64,000 nt of DNA from Actinobaculum sp. 313 (GTDB lineage: Bacteria; Actinomycetota; Actinomycetes; Actinomycetales; Actinomycetaceae), in assembly GCF_003073475.1 (NCBI RefSeq), contig NZ_CP029033.1, positions 2,604,001 to 2,668,000 of the forward strand, given 5' to 3'. The position numbers were made by a program, and so were the translations under genes. The stretch's first letter is position 1. The number at the start of each line of letters is the position of its first letter. Under the pieces are notes generated by a model. That model did no database searches. It had not been told where the DNA came from and saw only the letters and a list, made by a program, of their open reading frames with translations. Of the stretch, positions 49,081 to 56,619 are shown piece by piece.

Positions 49081-49719
49081 ATGGTAGATGTAATCGACGA
49101 GTGTAGGAAGTGCGGGCTTGTGCCCGTCGTCGTGCTGGAGGACGCAGCGGATGCGGTGCCGCTTGCGCGGGCCATGCTGGCCGGCGGTATCAACGTCATG
49201 GAGATCACCTTCCGCACCGACGCCGCGGAGGAGTCCATCCGCGCGGTCACCGCCGAGGTCCCCGGAATGCTGGTTGGCGCCGGTACGGTGCGTAATCTCG
49301 ATGAATGCCGCCGTGCGCTGGCGGCAGGAGCGAACTTCGTGGTGTCTCCCGCACTGGATGTGGAGGTCGTGGCGCACTGCTTGGATGCCGACGTGCCCGT
49401 GCTGCCGGGGACGGCGACGCCAACGGATATCAACACCGCCCGCAACCTGGGACTGCGACTGGTGAAGTTCTTCCCGGCAGGTGCTTATGGCGGTCTCAAG
49501 GCACTCAAGGCCCTGCATGGGCCGTTCCCGGACATGCTGTTCCTCCCCACCGGCGGCGTGAACAGCGGGAATGCTGGCGACTACCTGCGCACCCCCTACG
49601 TCGTGGCGGTCGGCGGGAGCTGGGTGTGCCCGGAGGCAGATATCATGGCGCATCGCTTCGAGAAGATCACCGAGCTGTGTGCCGCCGCGCGTGAATCAAT
49701 CGACGCCGCGCGAGCGTAG
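49081..49719 (+). CDS. eda: KDPG/KHG aldolase (2-keto-3-deoxy-6-phosphogluconate aldolase family)
   Basis: A 212-residue class I aldolase. The catalytic Glu is in NVMEITFRTD (~43), the phosphate/substrate loop in GAGTVRN, and the Schiff-base Lys in LRLVKFFPAGAYGG (~133), followed by LPTGGVN. It splits 2-keto-3-deoxy-6-phosphogluconate into pyruvate and glyceraldehyde 3-phosphate, the last Entner-Doudoroff step, or a related keto acid. AGGAGGTTCTG precedes the ATG. It closes the kinase-dehydrogenase-aldolase cluster. No Edd dehydratase is seen next to it, so the keto-deoxy acid must come from another route. Confidence 0.92.
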   Translation: MVDVIDECRKCGLVPVVVLEDAADAVPLARAMLAGGINVMEITFRTDAAEESIRAVTAEVPGMLVGAGTVRNLDECRRALAAGANFVVSPALDVEVVAHCLDADVPVLPGTATPTDINTARNLGLRLVKFFPAGAYGGLKALKALHGPFPDMLFLPTGGVNSGNAGDYLRTPYVVAVGGSWVCPEADIMAHRFEKITELCAAARESIDAARA

Positions 49720-49790
49720 TTGGTGCTATTGCACGGCAACGCACGCGCTTAAACCCGCCTCGATCCCACGCGGTGACCACCACCCGCTAA

Positions 49791-49873
49791 GTCGGCGTGA
49801 GTCAGCGCGGGTAGCACGGGAGTCAGCTTGGGTCGGGACGGGCGCCACTCGGGTCGGCGTGAGTCAGCGTGGG
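49791..49873 (+). repeat. Direct repeats of GTCGGCGTGAGTCAGCG, 62 bp apart
   Basis: A 21-base copy at 49791 recurs at 49853 with one change; a shorter GAGTCAGCTTGGGT lies between them. The 49720-50044 stretch is otherwise without a gene. Confidence 0.6.
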
Positions 49874-50044
49874 CGTGCTGGGCCTCGCAAGTGGAACAGG
49901 TGCCCCATGGCCCCCAACGTTCTCGAGCCTGTGGGGATTCTATGGGATTGCTTCACAGTTGCTCGGCAAACCGGAGCATGGTCGCCGCCATGGTGGTAGG
50001 CACAGCCAATTGCACTGTCGTCAGCCTGGCCCGGAGCATCAAAA

Positions 50045-50164
50045 TGTCCAAATCCCGTCCAAACGAAGAGCTCCTAGGTTTGAGCGGCGCCAAAATCCGC
50101 ATGATTCCGCCATTCTTTAAAATGACTCAATCCAGATTGGCGTCGTTTGGACGGGATTTTGACA
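50045..50164 (-). mobile_element. 120-bp terminal-inverted-repeat element, copy 2 (inverted orientation)
   Basis: It starts TGTCCAAATCCCGTCCAAAC and ends in the complementary TTTGGACGGGATTTTGACA, with 21 of 22 bases paired. The shared core reads in the opposite direction from the other three copies (CCGCATGATTCCGCCATTCT at ~50097-50116). It forms the left border of the small-paralogue island. Confidence 0.8.
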
Positions 50165-50240
50165 CATACCCGCCTGACGACCCTGCTGCGGGCGTGAATC
50201 CGGGATGGAGGTGGGCGGTCCGCGTAGCGCGGACCCTGCT

Positions 50241-50318
50241 ACATGCCTGGATCCCGGTGCTGGACAACGTTGAGCATGGTGGTTTTACCGGCCGACCTCC
50301 CACATGCCTGGATCCCGG
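50241..50318 (+). repeat. Direct repeat ACATGCCTGGATCCCGG, 61 bp apart
   Basis: The 17-base sequence at 50241-50257 recurs exactly at 50302-50318. A partly inverted version (AATCCGGGAT) lies near 50198. No gene is seen between the element and 50394. Confidence 0.6.
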
Positions 50319-50393
50319 GCCAACAACGCCGCACACCCAGGCTTATCGCCCGGTTCACGACCAAGTGACGGCCGCGCAAGAGATCATGGGGAA

Positions 50394-50663
50394 TTAACCT
50401 TGCACGTCGGTGTCGAGCTCCTTGTTGAGTGCCAGAAGGTCCTCATAGTCGGAGCACAAGCAATAGTCGCCGTCTGCGATGTCGTGGAAACGTGCCAGCA
50501 GGTCATCGGGGACGCGGATGCGGTCTCCGAGGTAGAAGTCGGCGAAGTAGGAGAGCGCCACATCCGGTTCGTCTTTGGCAGTGCCTAAACCGATCTCAAT
50601 GTACCGCTCGTTTCCGCCTGCCTGCAGGTAGGCGTTGGCGAGATCGTCGGCTAACGTCACCAT
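50394..50663 (-). CDS. Small acidic protein, island paralogue 1
   Basis: An 89-residue acidic protein of unknown function. Its second half (EPDVALSYFADFYLGDRIRV, then PDDLLARF, GDYCL and DLLALNKEL) clearly resembles the products at 51748, 50733 and 52607. No signal peptide or membrane segment is visible. ATG 50663 is the first start after an in-frame TGA. A stronger ribosome site (GGAGGAGGGC) precedes a GTG at 50689 in another frame, so one more base loss near GGG 50672-50674 cannot be excluded. It probably shares a transcript with paralogue 2, 69 bases upstream. Size, acidity and clustering recall immunity or antitoxin genes; this is inference. Confidence 0.65.
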   Translation of the reverse strand: MVTLADDLANAYLQAGGNERYIEIGLGTAKDEPDVALSYFADFYLGDRIRVPDDLLARFHDIADGDYCLCSDYEDLLALNKELDTDVQG

Positions 50664-50732
50664 GACCCATCAGGTAAGAATCGAGACACGCCCTCCTCCT
50701 TCAGACGACGTCGACGATACAAGAGGGCACCC

Positions 50733-51035
50733 CTATGAATTTTGCTTTTCGCGCTCAAGCTCGTCGTGAATCTTGCGCAGATCCCGGCAGTCTTCCTCCA
50801 TTTCCGGATCACCGGCAACATGTTCTTCGATCTTGCCCAGCAAGTCTTCTGGAACGTACGCATTCGCGTTCAAAAGGCCCCAGACCATGGTTTGAAGCGC
50901 AGCCCACGAATCGCGCGGAATTAGCTCAATAAGAAGAGTTGGGTCTTCAGGCGAGTAGGGGATGAGGTCACGGACAAGCTGCTGGCGGGGTTTTTCCATA
51001 CCGCGCCAGTAGGCCACATAGTCACCTGGGTTCAT
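50733..51035 (-). CDS. Small acidic protein, island paralogue 2
   Basis: A 100-residue protein. It begins MNPGDYVAYWRGMEKPRQQL; the shared part is RDSWAALQTMVWGLLNANAY, VPEDLLGKIEEH and EMEEDCRDLRKIHDELE. The C-terminal EEDCRDL is identical in paralogue 4. The ATG at 51035 follows AAGGATGGGAA; the much longer upstream frame is rejected because it lacks a ribosome site and has unusual composition. TATAAC near 51075 on this strand could be a -10 box. Function unknown. Confidence 0.65.
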   Translation of the reverse strand: MNPGDYVAYWRGMEKPRQQLVRDLIPYSPEDPTLLIELIPRDSWAALQTMVWGLLNANAYVPEDLLGKIEEHVAGDPEMEEDCRDLRKIHDELEREKQNS

Positions 51036-51126
51036 TTCCCATCCTTGCACCGCATCCCAATCTGGGAAGATCAACGTTATACGTATATTGCCACATCGGA
51101 GCGACATGCGCGTGGCCCGCTTTAAT

Positions 51127-51360
51127 GCCGATGCCTTCCTGCAGCTACACCCTAGGCTCCCTCCTCGTGAGAGAATCGGTTGTTCTTGAAAAGCCAGCCC
51201 ACCACAGCGCGGGCGTATTCGAGGGCCGCCAGATGGAACTCGCATGCAACACGTCTCCAACCATAGCCTGCGAGCTATCCTTCCCATTCACCGATGACTC
51301 GCACACCATCAGTTGGGGAAGTCAGAGAAATACCCCAGCTTCGGATCATCAAAGGTCCCG
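51127..51360 (-). pseudogene. Possible small-gene remnants in the island
   Basis: On the minus strand two short protein-like pieces occur in different frames. One reads SLVIGTFDDPKLGYFSDFPN and ends at a TGA at 51309. The other reads EFHLAALEYARAVVGWLFKN followed by NRFSHEEGA and a stop near 51154. They may be the decayed end of one or two immunity-like genes. No intact start or frame is present. Confidence 0.25.
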
Positions 51361-51440
51361 ATGACTAAGCTCCGATGACGGGGCCTCGGACGAGGAAGCG
51401 GTTAAATTCCTCGCAGCCTGGCTTGTCTCACGCAGTAGCG

Positions 51441-51524
51441 TACAGCCCACAAGTTACGGATCAACACACTAACCTAACGGATACGATGAATACCATTGAG
51501 TACAGCCCGCAGGTTACGGGTCAA
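51441..51524 (+). repeat. Direct repeat TACAGCCC(A/G)CA(A/G)GTTACGG, 60 bp apart
   Basis: A 24-base sequence at 51441 recurs at 51501 with three A/G differences, just before the island's plus-strand gene. The open frame crossing it (51375-51737) shows no recognisable protein. Confidence 0.6.
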
Positions 51525-51747
51525 TTTACGACCGCCGAAGGTCCCCACTGGCTGGACACCATGGGATGTGTGGGACCCTGGCTAGGGAAACTCTGCTTGG
51601 AGCACCCCCACTTGTTCCCCGCGGTGACGCTGTTCGCCACAGTGCTGGCACAGGCGAAGGCTTCATGCTTCGCATATATGCAGGCACGAAACGAGGTAGC
51701 CTCAACATATCAGGGGCTGCCTGGTTCGCTAGAATAAGGGACATGCC

Positions 51748-52002
51748 GTGGACATATTGTCAGCTATCCGTGAAATGCTTGCCTACTGTCCCGACATGGA
51801 AGGCATCATTTTTGAGCTCGCAGACGGAGACCCCGCAGCTGCTCTCGTGTCACTGATGGACCAGTTCTACGAGGACAGGATCCGCATCTCAGATGATCTC
51901 CTCCAGCATCTCCGTAATCTTTCCGTCGGTGACTATTACCTGGAGGAAAGCTATCTTGATCTTGCGGACCTGCAGAAAGAGCTTGCAGCGGGCGCTAACT
52001 AA
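51748..52002 (+). CDS. Small acidic protein, island paralogue 3
   Basis: An 84-residue, strongly acidic protein on the opposite strand from its relatives. MDILSAIREMLAYCPDMEG leads into the shared part (DPAAALVSLMDQFYEDRIRI, SDDLLQHLRNL, VGDYYLEESYLDLADLQKEL), most similar to paralogue 1. The GTG start follows AAGGGACATGCC with normal spacing. No domain was recognised and no partner toxin is visible. It may be a cytosolic immunity, antitoxin or DNA-mimic-like protein. Confidence 0.65.
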   Translation: MDILSAIREMLAYCPDMEGIIFELADGDPAAALVSLMDQFYEDRIRISDDLLQHLRNLSVGDYYLEESYLDLADLQKELAAGAN

Positions 52003-52155
52003 CGGTTCTGTCAGGACCCTGCTTCTGAGCCGGATGATACCGCGCAGGTTGCTCATGCTGTTGCGCAGGATGCACGCACACACCCAGTCCGTGTATATTC
52101 ACCCATGGCGAGTCGGCACCCGGCTGCGCCCGGCGCCACCAAGCCGAAGAAATTC

Positions 52156-52302
52156 GGCCTCCGCATGCGCGGAGCGGACGTCGTGACATCTACCGTCTCA
52201 TGCGCCCGAAGTTCTCGGCCTCCGCATGCGCGGAGCGGACGTCGTGACATCTACCGTCTCATGCGCCCGAAGTTCTCGGCCTCCGCATGCGCGGAGCGGA
52301 CC
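52156..52302. repeat. Three 61-bp-spaced copies of a hairpin repeat (CRISPR-like geometry, no cas genes)
   Basis: CGGCCTCCGCATGCGCGGAG begins at 52155, 52216 and 52277, so the period is exactly 61. Each copy contains the stem CTCCGC-ATGC-GCGGAG. The two intervening ~36-base stretches are identical, unlike true CRISPR spacers. The copies are almost perfect, indicating recent tandem duplication. Confidence 0.75.
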
Positions 52303-52371
52303 ACCACAGAAACGACAACCGGCTGCGTCAAGGAACACCTCGGAGAAGCTTGGAAGCACCATCCTTTCCAT
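52198..52371 (-). CDS. Possible 57-residue ORF with a strong ribosome site, running into the 61-bp repeats
   Basis: ATG 52371 is preceded by GCAGGAGGTTTC, one of the best ribosome sites in the island. The product begins MERMVLPSFSEVFLDAAGCR with a CxxC pair, but its second half is encoded by the repeat DNA and looks non-natural. It may be the start of a gene cut off by the repeat expansion. Confidence 0.25.
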   Translation of the reverse strand: MERMVLPSFSEVFLDAAGCRFCGGPLRACGGRELRAHETVDVTTSAPRMRRPRTSGA

Positions 52372-52606
52372 GAAACCTCCTGCTTCATACAAACTAGTTC
52401 TCCCCCGATCACTCGGGGCATATATGCCGGAAAATCGGCAGAAAATACCAACTATCCTCGACTTCCACTTTTGCGGAGCGTAAACACTTGTGCCATATGG
52501 CAGATCGCCAGGTCACTTGTCTGTAGACATTGACACGGCCAAAGCGATTCCAATAAGCCGACCAAAACGACCAGCCGAAGCCTGCGGAAACGATCCTTCC
52601 AACGGA

Positions 52607-52846
52607 CTACATGAGGTCTCTGCAATCTTCCTCCAGATAGGCACAGTCTTTCGAGAAATACCATGCTCGATCCATGAGCTCTTGCGGGACGCTAACGCAG
52701 CCCTCATACAGTTCGATCAACAAAACCCGCAGGGCCGTCGAAGAATCGTGCCCCATGAGTTCCAGAAGGTCTGCATCTGCGTCAGAGAACTCATCCGAAT
52801 GCGGATCTCGCGGCATGAGGTCATGCACAAGCTGCCGCAACTCCAT
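52607..52846 (-). CDS. Small acidic protein, island paralogue 4 (C-terminally short)
   Basis: A 79-residue product. MELRQLVHDLMPRDPH aligns with the QQLVRDLIPYSPED part of paralogue 2. The shared segment is HDSSTALRVLLIELYEGCVS, VPQELMDRAW and YLEEDCRDL, ending abruptly in Met-stop where the relatives continue 10-15 residues. GAACGAGGAG precedes the ATG. The reading frame continues upstream in a similar sequence (VDLHWRNEE) without a start codon, so the N-terminus may be truncated too. Possibly a decaying copy. Confidence 0.55.
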   Translation of the reverse strand: MELRQLVHDLMPRDPHSDEFSDADADLLELMGHDSSTALRVLLIELYEGCVSVPQELMDRAWYFSKDCAYLEEDCRDLM

Positions 52847-53090
52847 CTCCTCGTTTCGCCAATGCAGGTCTACCGTAAACCACCTCCATGCCCCACAGAA
52901 ATGATCGCCGATAAAAGCGCGCGAGCATCAAAGCGTATAAGCAGCATCAACATGCGCGCGCCAGCATCAAGGCTTTTGGGCTGATATCAACGCACATATC
53001 GACATCAACCTATCCAGACGACGCCGAATTGACAAAAACCAACATCAAAATGCTCATTCCACCATCAACACGCGTATGCAGGCATCACAG

Positions 53091-53211
53091 TGTCCAAATC
53101 CCGTCCAAACGGAGCTAATCTGGACTGGTTCACTTTAAGGAATGGCGGAATCATGCGGATCTTGACGCCCGCCCTGAGCGAGTATCTTTACGTTTGGACG
53201 GGATTTGGACA
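53091..53211 (+). mobile_element. 121-bp terminal-inverted-repeat element, copy 3
   Basis: TGTCCAAATCCCGTCCAAAC opens the element and its exact complement closes it at 53211; the core TTTAAGGAATGGCGGAATCA lies at ~53134-53153. It is the right border of the paralogue island, in inverted orientation to copy 2. A solo right-end fragment (GGACGGGATTTGGACA) follows at 53280-53295. Nothing else was seen up to 53456. Confidence 0.8.
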
Positions 53212-53456
53212 GGTCACCACCAAGCTCCATCACATCAACGCCCGATTCCGTCACGCACCGCTCCGTACAAGCACCGTCAGGACGGGATTTGGACAGATGA
53301 CCGCCACCTCAGTCACAGCGCTCCTCCACACAAGCACCAGCTGGACCGGGGCGGGCAGCATGGCGAGCCCCGGCGGCTACCACTCCCCACAGGCTTCACA
53401 CCGCACCCACAGGCGCCGCTTGGGTACCATTTGGTCACATACCCATCCAACGTCTG

Positions 53457-54890
53457 CTACTTCCGCCCCCACTGCCCGGCGTAGAACCGCCCCAGGGTCT
53501 CCTCCTTGAACTCGGCGTAGTATCCGCCTTCGATAGAGTCGCGAATGCCTTCTACCAACTTCACCGTGAAGTACTCATTGTGAATCGTTGCCAGCGTCGA
53601 GGAAATCATCTCCTTCGCCTTGAAGGCATGATGCAAGTACGCACGCGAATAATGCGTGCAGGTATAACACTCGCATCCCGGCACCAGCGGCTCGAAGTCC
53701 CGACGGAACTGTGCGCGGACCACATTAAACCGCCCATCCGGTGAATAGATCGCCGCATTGCGCGCCACCCGCGAGGGATTGACACAATCGAAGGTATCTG
53801 CCCCCGCCTCCACCGCGGCGAAGAAATCGTCCGGCTCGGATATCCCCAACAGGTGCCGTGCTCTATCCTCCGGCAGTTCCTCGCACACCCAGCCCACAAT
53901 CGTGCCCAGATTCTCCTTCTCCAAGGCGCCGCCCACGCCGAAGCCATCGAAGCGCTGCCCGTCGATCTCCATGGCACCCAGATCGCGCGCGGCCTTACGC
54001 CGCAAGTCCTCGTACTGCGCCCCCTGAATCACTCCGAATAGCTGCTGGTAGGGTTTACCCGTTCGCGCCTCGGTCAACTCCCGATGCGCCGCCAGGCACC
54101 GCTGCGCCCAGCGCCGCGTACGCTCTAACGCCTCCTCCTGATAGCCACGCGAATTCATTAGCGTCGTCAACTCGTCAAAGGCGAAGATGACGTCGGCACC
54201 CAATTCATGCTGGATGCGCATGGAGACTTCGGGGGTGAAACGATGGCGCGATCCGTCCAGGTGGGAGCGGAACCAGACGCCGTCGTCGTCGACGTCGGCA
54301 AGCCGCTCCTTGGTAGGGGCGACGTCCGAATCCGCGCGCGACGACCCGGAGAACTCCTCCGAGAGCACCTTCTTGAATCCCGATCCCAGCGATAGCACCT
54401 GGAAACCGCCGGAGTCGGTATACGTCGGCCCGCTCCAGTTCATGAAGCGCGCCAGACCGCCGGCTTCGTCCACGATATCCGACCCGGGCTGCAGGTAGAG
54501 GTGGTAGGCGTTGGCCAGCACGGCCTGCGCCCCGAGAGCCGCGACGCTTTCGGGTAGCACCGCCTTGACGGTGGCCTTCGTGCCCACCGGAATGAACGCC
54601 GGCGTGCGAATATCCCCGTGCGGGGTGTGGATAACCCCGGTGCGGCCAAGTGGGCGGCCGCCGCGGCCGGAGCGCAGCGCGGCAGTCTGCATGCCGGTGG
54701 AGCGCACACCTGTATCATGCATACCTGCACCGCGCACACCAGTATCACGCACGCCTGCACCGCGAGCCCTCGCGGCACCAACGCTGACGCGCCCGCCCGC
54801 ACCCGCTGAAGTTTCAGCACCATCACGCGCCAACTCCAGGCGCGTACCCACGGTAAAACCGATGTTCTCCGACGACGTCGCCTCACTCAC
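53457..54890 (-). CDS. tgt: Queuine/archaeosine tRNA-guanine transglycosylase with a repeat-rich N-terminal insert
   Basis: A 477-residue enzyme that exchanges the wobble guanine of GUN-anticodon tRNAs for queuine or a precursor. It shows TPAFIPVGTKATVKAV, the general Asp in YTDSGGFQVLSL, the substrate motif GVGGALEKENLG, the nucleophile Asp region FDCVNPSRVARN and the zinc site CECYTCTHYSRAYLHH. Bacterial Tgt is usually ~370-430 residues. Here about 50 extra residues between the first strand and TGVIHTPHGDIRT carry ten-residue repeats (RGAGVRDTGV, RGAGMHDTGV) encoded by a 30-bp tandem repeat near 54690-54785. Start GTG 54890 with AAAGGAAC. It follows the transporter gene by 112 bases in the same direction. 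Confidence 0.93.
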   Translation of the reverse strand: MSEATSSENIGFTVGTRLELARDGAETSAGAGGRVSVGAARARGAGVRDTGVRGAGMHDTGVRSTGMQTAALRSGRGGRPLGRTGVIHTPHGDIRTPAFIPVGTKATVKAVLPESVAALGAQAVLANAYHLYLQPGSDIVDEAGGLARFMNWSGPTYTDSGGFQVLSLGSGFKKVLSEEFSGSSRADSDVAPTKERLADVDDDGVWFRSHLDGSRHRFTPEVSMRIQHELGADVIFAFDELTTLMNSRGYQEEALERTRRWAQRCLAAHRELTEARTGKPYQQLFGVIQGAQYEDLRRKAARDLGAMEIDGQRFDGFGVGGALEKENLGTIVGWVCEELPEDRARHLLGISEPDDFFAAVEAGADTFDCVNPSRVARNAAIYSPDGRFNVVRAQFRRDFEPLVPGCECYTCTHYSRAYLHHAFKAKEMISSTLATIHNEYFTVKLVEGIRDSIEGGYYAEFKEETLGRFYAGQWGRK

Positions 54891-55002
54891 CCGTTGTTCC
54901 TTTCGTCTAGTCCACCGGGACCCGCATCAACGCCCATCGAATCCTCGCCGGTCCCGCCAGTGATCATCTCCGCGCACATGTCGCTGGTCTCGCCCGCGCG
55001 GG

Positions 55003-55989
55003 TCACCCGGCGTGGCGGCGCAAGGTGACCGTGTTCGCGTGCGCCGACCTCGCCCGCGGGGCTCGCCCCACCCCGCTACGAACCTTGCTGCGGTTGTCAC
55101 CTGCCGTAACGCGGGCGAGCTCGTCGGCGTTACTCACAGCAGCAACGGCCCCACCAGCACTACCGCTACCTGCGTCGTCGGCACCCGCCTCATCTGCAGT
55201 CTTCCTAGCACCTGTTGCATAACTCGACTCGTGCCGTTTAAACCACCCAACCACCTGGTACGTCAGCGGCAGGAACAACGCTTCGACTCCCACCTTGTAC
55301 ACGTAACCCGTGATCGTCAGGTTCGCGATGGTGCCGAAGCCAGCCACCCCAACCCACGCAATCGTGCAGTACAGAATAGTATCCACCGCCTCGCCTACCA
55401 GCGTGGATGTCAACAGGCGCACCCACAGACGCTTCTCGCCGAAGCGGTCCTTGATGCGCACGAGCACGTAGGAATTAAGAAGCTGACCGGCGATGTACCC
55501 AATGATCGAGGCCGCCACGAAACGCGGCACCACGCCGAGCACCGCCTCGAAGGCCTCCTGGCTCGTGTAGTCGGGGCCCACTGGCGCAATCTGCACCAGC
55601 CAGAATGTCAGGGAGGCGATGAGCTGCACGACGAAACCGGTAAGAATCACGCGGCGCGCGGCCTTGAAGCCGTAGACCTCCGAGAGTACGTCACCCAGGA
55701 TGTAGGTCAAGGGGAAGAGGATGGCGCCGCCGTCGAAAACAAGCGCTAACGGGCCAAGGTGCACGCCTATAAGTTTGGTTGCGCCGATATTCGAGAGTAG
55801 AAGGAAGGCGACGAAGCAGACGGCGACGATGTCGAAGAAGCCGTGAGTCGAGGCGGCATAGTGGGCCTGTGTGCGAGGACCAGATGCCTCATCTACGGGA
55901 TGCGATAGGCCGACGCACGGCGCGGCACTGGCGGGGAATGTTTCGTGCACAGGCGTTCGCCCGGCTGAATGACTTTCGGTGGCAGACAT
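55003..55989 (-). CDS. yhhQ: YhhQ/VUT-family queuosine precursor transporter
   Basis: A 328-residue membrane protein with about six to seven hydrophobic segments. Family features are LLLSNIGATKLIGVHLGPLA, the DGGAILFPLTYILGDVLSEV motif and YIAGQLLNSYVLVRIKDRFG. YhhQ proteins import queuine or preQ bases. A ~40-residue polar N-terminal tail and ~75-residue Ala/Asp/Arg-rich C-terminal tail flank the membrane core. ATG 55989 has AGGAAAGC. With tgt directly downstream and no queuosine biosynthesis genes here, the pair points to salvage. No preQ1 riboswitch could be recognised upstream. Confidence 0.92.
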   Translation of the reverse strand: MSATESHSAGRTPVHETFPASAAPCVGLSHPVDEASGPRTQAHYAASTHGFFDIVAVCFVAFLLLSNIGATKLIGVHLGPLALVFDGGAILFPLTYILGDVLSEVYGFKAARRVILTGFVVQLIASLTFWLVQIAPVGPDYTSQEAFEAVLGVVPRFVAASIIGYIAGQLLNSYVLVRIKDRFGEKRLWVRLLTSTLVGEAVDTILYCTIAWVGVAGFGTIANLTITGYVYKVGVEALFLPLTYQVVGWFKRHESSYATGARKTADEAGADDAGSGSAGGAVAAVSNADELARVTAGDNRSKVRSGVGRAPRARSAHANTVTLRRHAG

Positions 55990-56619
55990 GCTTTCCTTAT
56001 CGGATGGTCGACGACGCCGCCTGCGAGCGCGATACCCGCCTGACGGCTATACGCCGGATACAGTTATCCTTCGCCCGGTGCTGCCACCACCGGAACCCGT
56101 GTGGGCGCAGAGCGCGGCGAATCAGTTCGAGCCGGAGCGACCAGCGCCACTCAGACCCGTGGTCCAGTCGGCGGCCTCGGCCCGTGCCATGCACCGGCCC
56201 ATCAGACGCCACTGCTCGGAAGAACCGACAAGCGGTAGATCCGGCAAGCGGTCGATCCGACTAATAGGCCGACAAACCGAGGAGCCACCAAGCGGTAGGC
56301 GACGCCGTAGCGAAAACTGCCCGTGTTTCGCCCCGCGGTTCGATCCACACGGAGAACGCCGCTCACGCGGCGACCCGCAAAGAGTATACCGAGCACCTCC
56401 ACTCGCCAGAACCCAGAGGCACACCTAATGGTTGACAGGTGCCCGTTTACCGCCTGAACTCCCAGGAGTCCGTACATGCCCACTTGCAACCCAGGTCATC
56501 CACGCGACTGGACCTACAGGCACATCTCAACGTAAGATTGCACAGTAATCATCGCGCCAGACTTGATCATTACTGCCTTCCAAACAGGCTCGATACTCGT
56601 CGTTCCAAAGGAGCACCTG
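55990..56619. promoter_or_regulatory. Divergent intergenic region with weak repeats and an inverted repeat
   Basis: Repeats of CAAGCGGTAG occur near 56229, 56244 and 56289. TTGACA at 56432-56437 with TGAACT 17 bases on could be a promoter. AGTAATCA (56544) and TGATCATTACT (56563-56573) form an imperfect inverted repeat ~50 bases before the esterase start. No gene was recognised. Confidence 0.35.

Noticed and set aside
50047-50397. Proteins beginning M-S-K-S-R-P-N encoded from the ends of the 120-bp elements
   Set aside because: The same peptide start appears at every element end because it is the translation of the terminal repeat, on both strands; downstream sequence is not conserved as protein.
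55990-56200. preQ1 riboswitch before the queuosine transporter
   Set aside because: No A-rich pseudoknot tail or conserved loop could be matched by eye in the leader.
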